In this document: positions 51,886 through 61,214 of the stretch, piece by piece
Numbering within the stretch: position 1 is the stretch's first letter
Layout of the letters: each line of letters begins with the position of its first letter
Source of the DNA: Dermanyssus gallinae
Taxonomy: Eukaryota; Arthropoda; Arachnida; Mesostigmata; Dermanyssidae
DNA length: 64,000 nt
Direction: 5' to 3'
Assembly: GCA_003439945.1 (NCBI GenBank)
Contig: QVRM01002055.1
Coordinates: 1-64,000, forward strand
Program-made: the position numbers and the translations under genes
The notes under the pieces: model-generated
What the model was told of the DNA's origin: nothing
The model's database searches: none
The model's input: the letters and a program-made list of their open reading frames with translations, nothing else

Positions 51886-52660
51886 AATATATATATAGCC
51901 AGCCAACAGAATAGAACAGTCTTTGAGCGCCTCCTACAGGTCAGCTGGTAGTACATATTAGTGACGCACTATATCAATTGCTACTTAAATGCCTTCATGT
52001 AGGCTTTTCCAGCAAACTGGCTGCCTGCCTTGCTGAATCTGACACAACAATGAGTATATATATATATATATATATATATAGATATGGCAGAGCTAAGCGT
52101 GAACGTTCCGCCGACCGTAAAGTCCAGGATCTCCTTGATACGTATGGGCGAGCAGAATCCAAAGGGAGCTGAAAACACGGATGCCGTGCACGCAAGCAAG
52201 GTCGCGGTTCTCAGGCGCAACATCGCTTGAAGTTAGTTTGAGATACGACGCCCTGGCAGAGAAGCACCGGAGAAGATGAATGAGTCTACCTGTGCGCGAA
52301 GAGGAATTCGACAAATGCACAGTCGCAATTACACAGATCAGTTGTATTCATATTGTCGCCTGGACGGTGGTAGCTGTACTGCTGACGTGTATAACGGTCA
52401 TCTACGCATACCTTGGATAAATCGTTTGCATACCTAATATGAAATTAAATTCTTAGTGAGGATAAGAATATCGAAATGTATTCACTTAGTAACTGGCTGA
52501 ATAAGCATGTCAGTTTTCTAGTATGTCATTGCGCCAGAAAATAATAATCATTATAAGCTGTCAGCAATACACTTCGGCATGCCCTATGACCTGAAGGCAG
52601 TGAGAAGCTTGGCCAAAGGACCAATATCCAGATTTGGTTAAGACTAGACGTTAGGCTACA

Positions 52661-52712
<52 letters not shown>

Positions 52713-55046
52713 GGCTACCTGCTACCCTTAGCCAGCATTTACCGTCTACGAAATTGTTTTCGCATTGCTTCGTAAGAAGGACCCCAAAAATTCAAATGTG
52801 CAATGGCGGATATCGAACCCGTTTCCCCATGTGTCTCCTCCAGTCGCAAGGCGCACGCAAATTCATCGCGCCACCGGGCGCGACGCTGTGGAAATATCTG
52901 CACTACTAAAGGAAGCCCGCCGCAAAGCCAGATCTCATTTACAGTCTAAGATCCTCACCCGCGCCTCCTGGTGGAATAGCCAGCAAGGCAAAAGATCTGC
53001 CACCGCTTTTGAGGAGTACGCACGCACCGCAGAGCAAAGCACAAACCAGAAATTTCCAATTTTCCCAAGGCATACGAAGAAGACGAAGAGCTCGTCGTAA
53101 TTGGGCAATTCGAATTACTGAAACTCGTTGCGCGAGTAGGCCGAGGAAAACCCTTGCGGCAAAGAGTAAAAGATCGTGCCAAATGAAATGCGCTACTTTC
53201 ATCTGCCATATCTTGAAGAACTAGCCCGATCGACTATATCTGCACTTCTCCCGCAAACACCCCGAGCCGCTTTTTAGGAAGTGTGTTTATACCTTATCTA
53301 TCTTCGAGTCTAACTCCATCCAAGAGATCAGAGATCGTGCCCGAACTCAGGCTAAGAAAAGCGGCGGGCGCTGATGCGATCCCTCCACGAGCAGCACGCA
53401 TACTCTCACAATACCAGCCAAAGTTATCCAAACGCATGATCGATACAATTCCTGCCAGCGGAGACTTTCCTAAACCCCGGCGAACAATACGTCCAATCCG
53501 TATACGGATCCCTGGTAAGCCGCAAGAAGCTGTTGAGCACACGATTAGTAACAGCGCTAGAAAATAACGCGGCGCTGTCAGAACAAGAGCACGGCTTCAG
53601 GGCTCGATATTCAGCTCGACACTCAGCGACATGCAAAATGCTTAACCTAGCTGAAACACAGTCAAGAGTGCCGAGAGCAAACCGGCCGCATTGTCTGGCC
53701 ATCCTCTTGGATATCGTCTGTGACTGCGTGAACCATGTGTGGTCTAAGCAGTCGCACTAAAATCAACTCAATGAAATATAGCTTCTGATTTTGTGTATAC
53801 TTTTCAGTGCTCCCGCATGCTCCGGGAGTCTATTCCGTCGCCTGCGCATACGACCTGGCACTGACCGTCACCGAGAATCTGCTCAAAGCAACGGCCGGAA
53901 GTCCGACAATACTTCCATACGCTAGACCTCGAACTGGCCCCATAAAAACAAAAGCAATTCGCTTGAATAGTCTGAGTCTAGGGCTCCCTACAGATTCTGA
54001 GCTGAGGCCTAGAAGGGCACCCAATAACATTCACACTTATGGCTCTGAGCACCTAAGCATGATTGTGGATAGGGTTCAAACAGAAAGACTTTATGTGCGC
54101 ATCATCTACTATCATCTCTTCTACCAGTAGTCCATTGTATCGTGCTATATGGCGCACTTCTAAGAAAGCGCACGACTCCGAGGGCTAAACACACTGCCTT
54201 CTCAGCAAAGCATAATGATCCATGGCGCTCAACATCGCACGGGCAAGTCTTACAGCATCCACAGCAGCTACACAAGTTCTCTTTGGGTAGGTTCCCTGGA
54301 ATCTAAGAGTCTAACTAATTAGCTTCCAGCTGCCCTGCAATCAATTCCGGAACGGAGAGACTACCAATTAGTCCTAAACGCGTGGAACTAGCAATGGAAA
54401 GCAAGACACGCTGGACGCTGAACGAAATTAACAGTCCCTGATATCAAAATATAATACGGCCTAAACACGATTCGCTCACCTACGCAACCGTGGAGCCACC
54501 AATGGGCCACGAGAGCTGCTTTCAGTAAAACTTACACCGCATCGGTAAAGCTGACTCCCCCTTATGCCGCACGTATGCAACTCAAGAAACGATGACGACG
54601 CAAGGCACTGTTACGAACGCTGTGCCGTTCTTGGTGCTGAGCGATAGCTACTCTCTCGACCCAAAAACCGAAAACTCCCCTAATATGCCAAGCCCTTGTA
54701 GGAGCGCTCCTCGAGGACTATGAGTCCAGGTCTACAATAAGGAAATTTGCAGAATTTGGCTTCGGCAGCAAAAATAACCACCGCACAAAGACGAGCAGCC
54801 TTAATGGCAAGATACAGTGGCCATATGAGTGTAATTTGAAAAAGAAAATACTGCCGCCACCCCCAACAATGGGGCATAAATGACGACTGTATCTTAGTGA
54901 GTTTGTGAGTCCCACACTATCGTGTTTTTAACGCCAGATGTCCATTATGCCAGTAAATATTTCAAAAAAATATAGACATACGTTTTTATATATATATATA
55001 TATATACAAATAATACATTTGTATTGATTGCGCAAAAGGTTTTATT

Positions 55047-55142
<96 letters not shown>

Positions 55143-58100
55143 TATATATATATACAAATAATACATTTGTATTGATTGCGCAAAAAGTTATATTTACCTT
55201 GATAATTTGCTGGCAAACGTATGTCGATTATGGTCCCCCAGACCACGAGTACTCCAGCAATAAATATAACGGTTCTGAAATATTTACAAAATATACATTT
55301 TAGGCAAGACAATGGCAAATCAGAAACTTGTGGACGAGTTCGTTACTGATACAAAAACCCCACTACAACCTGTACCCAATTCTAAATAGATCTATGTCCC
55401 ACCATCATCAAGTCGCGACTCCTGGTGCGCGATCTTCGTCGTTTCGTCCCAAGTCGTCATCCTGACATGGGACTGCAATTACTAATATAAATATACTAGC
55501 GCCGTGGGTTAATCACGGTTTAAAGCAACCGTGAAAAAAGATATTATACACACATTTGAACAAGTTCTTCTAGCTGTCATGCGTTTTTAGTGGAATGACA
55601 ATAGTGCGTACAACTTGTTTAAACTCTCTATAAATGAGAAGTCACTATTTCGGGCCAGATAAGTTTAGACTTACGCAGCCACCCATGTTCCACCATGTTC
55701 AGGTCTTTTCGTCAGTTCATCCCGACAGGCAAGCACGTCTGCGCGAAAGCCGTATCGCCCCCCAACTGAAAAGTGTGGTACTAGTCTTTAATAAATGACC
55801 ATTTGATTACTAAAGAAATGAACCCTGTTTGGATATGTAAATATGGTAAAACCAGTTTACGTATACTTTTGTTGGAGCTCTCTGAGTTAGTTATCGACAT
55901 AGTTGAACACACACCGTGAACTCGAATTTCTCTACATCTGCAATTTATTTTTTCTTAAATACACCCTATTTTAATATGCAACTATAAATATGATATATAT
56001 GACACACATCATGGGTATTCGCTTTGGAGCTGAGAGAGTGACACGAATTCAGTACTGTCTGTGAGGTGATACAGCATAATAGATGACGAAATCCGTTAAC
56101 ACTGTAGCAAGTGGCGAGATGACAATAGGTGAACAAAGGTATTTTGTCCAGCTCTGGTTAGTCATAGCTAGTTATAAATAAAGATTTCTGGCAATTAGAG
56201 ATTTTTGTTAGAGAGGATACTCATGCCGAACCGTTTCCAGGGCGGTTATTTGGGGTAAATTGAGAACAATCTAGTTAAGTAAGCGTTTGTGGTCCAACTG
56301 CAGCCTGCCCCAGCTTCTTCAAGACAATATAACGGGGTGCGATGTCAAAGGCAGATTTCAGATCCTATCCAACTGCCATCAATTCGAAGTGTGGAGATGT
56401 TGCCACGTCACTTGCACACCGTAGACTGCTACAGATGCCACTTCGAGTGCGACTAATGTCATGGCCGTCTAAACTGCTGTGTTGGCTTCTGACACCAGGT
56501 GCCGCGATAAGTGCTTTTCTACAACTCTCAGTTACGTGTTGCAAAAAGGTTAGACCATATTCAAATAGTAATATTTCTAGGCAGTACATGAGCACTTAGC
56601 ATAATATGAAATATAGAAAAAAAAAATTACACATAATATTTTATCGTGTGTAATTGTTCAAATACGACCTGAATATACACAACGCAATCGCTTTCTTTTG
56701 TCAAGCGCGAGCTAAAGCATGTTCAATATGTTGCAGGTGTTATACGCACAGTTTCCCTTTTTACAGGAGCACTACATCCAGTGACGGCGATTGCCGTTAA
56801 CGCGTGCGCGTTTGTAACAGTTGTACTTCTCCACTTAATGTCATAAAATCACTTGTACAAGTACCTAGGCTGTTTTATTTAAAAATGTACTGCCCAATCC
56901 TCCAATAGCGCCGGAAGAGCGTCGTTGGACTTCTTACTTACATTTGTTAACAAGTTGTGAGATCACCTCGCCTTCGCACTTCGATGGCAGACAAACGGCT
57001 GTTCTTATGGCGATCGGCAGCTTCTCAACGAGGTCCAACGCCCATGAGCCATTTGAGTCGCCCAAAAATGCCTTAAAAGGGAGCCGGAACCGTCGGCGAA
57101 AACAAGCTGATGTACTAGACCACGTCATTTATTACAACACTGTAGCCACTGTAGCTGCAATGTAGATTAATATGACTGCCGTGGCACATCGCCTATTTAG
57201 ATCATGTGGTAGGATAAGTTCCCGTCACGATCTTCGGGCAGAAATATCCTTGTCTATCTTTAGTTCGTCTCGTTGACGTGTGCATGCTTCAGCACACTTT
57301 CACATGTCGGAGCCATCCCACTTGGAAGCCAGAAGCTCATTCCAGCATTTGACGTGCTGGTATTGGTATCTTTCCGACCCAAACATTAAAGGCTAGCTCA
57401 ACCGACCGGGGAGAGAACTAACACTATACACCACCCAGGTTCTCACAGGTCACAGAGATTTCCAGTTCTACCTGTTTAGGATTGGGAAGGCCCTCGCCCC
57501 ATGCGCGTCCACTGCGGCGATGGACTCGATGACATTCCGGAGCACACCGTATTGGGGCGTCCAGCATGGGCGGAGCAACGCGTACATCTACTGGAGCTAA
57601 TAAATAGCATACAACTTTTAGCGGGATCTCATCAGTAAAATGACGGAATCTACATCGTACTGCAATGAAGCATCACAAGCTTTTAACGATGTACTACGGG
57701 AGAAGACAAGGGCCGCCCTCTAGTCGCGCGCACCTCCCCTTGGCTCCTGGGGAACACACCCGCCAGGACTAGTAGACTCCCCCCTCCCCCCCAACTGTTT
57801 AGTGGTGTGCGGAAGCAGTTTCCATTCAGACCGGGGGACGGGGATATGACTGGTTTTTAGTTGGTTGGAGTACCACATTACCGGCCTGCGCTTGCTAGGA
57901 GCTTCCCTGCCGCAGTGTCCGTATGTGCAACCGCATTTTCCGGTTAGTCCACTAGCAAAAAAAATAAAGTGTTCTGTCACAGCTGAACCTCAGCCCTAGG
58001 GAAGCTGATTATCGAACCTGCCGTACGCGGTTGCCAAAGTACACGGTGTGTTAGCCACTTAAGCCACCCCCGAAAAAGGTTACCCCCGAAAGCGAGACAA

Positions 58101-58271
58101 GTGGAGTTCTACATATCCCAACCGATACATCATTTCCTGTGCCGAGTAATAAATTCCAGTTTATGTGAATAAAGCTTATTCTTGTGAATGCATAAAGGGA
58201 GTCTGTTAATCTAGTTGGGAGAGTCAAGATGTGGTCCAGTGTAGTCACTTTTGGCTAACAATTATTTATCA

Positions 58272-58305
<34 letters not shown>

Positions 58306-59469
58306 ATCTACTTTCTTTCGCGACGGAACAGCCGACCGGCAATAACGCAAAAACAGTTGTTGCAGATGCATATTATTTTCTGTGAGAGTGTACAAATTAT
58401 AGAATGAGCTATGAGTATATGAAACATGGCACAACATGTATATCTATTTACCGCAATTATGGGTTCCTGATGTGCAAATTCTGCAAGCAGTCTGTAAAGC
58501 ATAGGCTGACGGTCGAGATGCACGGATACCGTGCAGTAGCGTCCACCAAACTCCACCTGCAGAACATCGCAAATGCACACATATCAGACATTAACGTTGA
58601 TAATAAATTATAATCGCAAAAGGAGATTACTTATATAAGATGTTTTAAAAATGATCTTTAACCTATAGGTAAACCACTAATTGGCGCAGACATAATGAAC
58701 TCGACAAGCACCGACAACTACACGCAAACGATTTCAAGCTGCAAAAGATTTAATACTTACAGCCCATTTTTGAGAATAAACTAAATATGTACGTCACGAT
58801 ATAGAAATTAGTATCAACTTTGATGGCAAATGAGTCTAGGGCGCGACAGAAAGTTTCAATATAAAAAATTATATTTTTGTATGGAGAACTGAAAAGATGA
58901 CGCCCCTCTTAGCGAGGTTATTTGCTTTCAAGTCAGGCCAAAGGACACGGAGATAGTATGTGCTTTTCGTTCGCCACGTTCGACTCTAAAAGCTTCCCAA
59001 TGAACTCTGTCCTTTGACTATCTCTACACCAAAACGGAAGTTTACCTTGAGGAACATAATCGATAACTGTTTCTGCAGACCGTGTATAAGGCTTTTACCG
59101 CTAAAAACAATAAGCACACTATGTTATATGTATTTATAAAATGTGCCTAGTGTAAACCCAGAAATACATGTTATATGGTCAGGCTTACAGGCGAACATGT
59201 ACGCAAGCGGAAATCATGGAAGAGAAGACGAAGCATTTTTTTGCTAGCTATATTACAAGCTAGTATTTTTTTGTACAAGACGCAGCCATCATTGCATGGT
59301 ACGGCGAAGTGTGAAGGTATGTACCTCGGTTGAGAAGCGGTCATTTTCGGGTACGCGAATTGAGAGACATTCGTCATAACCTCCCAGCGCTGCGAGATTT
59401 CCATCGGCCATATTCGGCGGTAGTCCTCCCATAGCGTCAATGACTGCAAAAAACGCCGAGTTATTAGGT

Positions 59470-59505
<36 letters not shown>

Positions 59506-61178
59506 AGTCGTTATTTTGAAATTTTGGCAAATTCGAAATTATTGCGTGACAAGCCGAATGTCACCGATACTGGGGGTCGGCCTTCTCTTTTTGCTGATTT
59601 CGTTGGTGTTGCACTCGGTAACAACTAAATAGGCGGATTCTGTAAAATACGGCCTAACTTTTATGCTGTCATTGTTGCTTGCTCACGCCTGAGAGAAATC
59701 GGTTTTTCTGACACAACAAAGTTCACATTAAAAAACGGCAATGCGGAATCATTCAATGAGCTGCTGCACGTAGTCCTTTTGATCTGTGAGGGATTTCGGT
59801 TATATCCGGTTAAACCTTGAAGTAATAAGCACTGCTACCTTGCCAAGAGAAGTCGCCTTGGGGTAAAGGCTAAAATGCTTTAAGTAAAAGTTTTAAAATC
59901 TTTAGGTCCCGAGAGAAGGGTGCTCATTCAGTGTCCTGTTCATATTGCCAATTTTCAAATTTGAAACAGCTTATATGAGGTTACCAATTGTCTTGATGAA
60001 AGGCAGCCTCTTTTCCATTGGCAACTAATGTATGTGTTACGCTTATGCCTCTTTAAAATCTTTGAACATTCCGGGAAGTAATGAGCCTTAATAAATATTT
60101 TAGATATTATTCCTAGAGTGAACAAATTCAAAGTGAACAATGCCTACATTAGGCACATTCTGATTCAGGTAGCCGAGGTATGCTTCGTCTCTCCATGCGC
60201 AAAACGTTTGACGGCTTCGACTGCTTTGCTTCAACAGATATAGACCAGAGAGGGCCGTCCTTCGAAAGTAACAAAAAACAACGATTATGTGAAGTGGTTT
60301 TGAATTGTTTTGGGTGCAGGCCGGATGATTGTGACACGTTAGACCCTCCAAAGACATAAATACAATGGAAATTAAAGCCAAATTAGACACTATTTACGAA
60401 GTCAAGGCATCAGTGTACAACAGTACCATTGCCAGGTAATTGCCGAAAAATTGCCTCATTTAAAATAAGCAATACGAGCACCGAGGATGCACCACTTTCG
60501 GAACGGCCAAAAAGAGGTTCGGATAGAAACAACTATGCTAGAAGTGATACACATATTTGTGATGGTTGACCGCCGGCTGAAGATGCGCGTATAAGCGAAG
60601 GCTGTGGGTATTCGCCAGAAAGGACGCAGTGCATCAACAGTCCTGCATCAATATTTATGTGTAAACAAATTTTAGCACAGTGGCACGTGTTAACGATGGT
60701 GCAAATACTGATACGCACATGTCAGTTGAGAACTTTTAAGACAAAATCCGCAAGACCTTATGGGCCGATTCGTAACCCCATTAGCGAAACCACCACTTCA
60801 CTCCGAAACGCCACCAGGCAGTGGACCGCACGCGGCGAAGGACCCCCAAGGGCAAAAAGAACTGTGCCGTTTCATCACGAAAGTGCTTCCACTCACATGG
60901 CTCTGTAGCCAAGATCAAATTACGAAAACGCATAATGCAAAATGCCGAACATCCTCAAAATATTCTCCGGATCTGGCCCCGTAAAACTATACTCTATTAA
61001 GAGGTCTCAACAGATATCTCGCCAGAAAGATATATCAGAGGAACAATGCGATATTCGCTGTAGATGAATATTTTGAGTCTAAATACGATTTTGGACTCGA
61101 GGTACACATCCAATGATCGAGGTACACATCCAATGATTAGGTGTGTTGAGCTTCGGAGGAACTATCGTGAACAATAAC

Positions 61179-61214
<36 letters not shown>

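Noticed and set aside
51981..52223. Possible frameshift in acyltransferase exon 7 (overlapping frame with [11 protein letters not shown])
   Set aside because: At first it looked as if two frames had to be joined. Using the acceptor at 51585 for exon 8, exon 7 stays in one frame, the phases close and the family spacing is right, so the overlapping frame is a shadow.
56365..56595. Extra acyltransferase exon between exons 4 and 5
   Set aside because: The frame contains RT-like DLKSAFD context and no splice sites in phase; exons 4 and 5 already join in phase.
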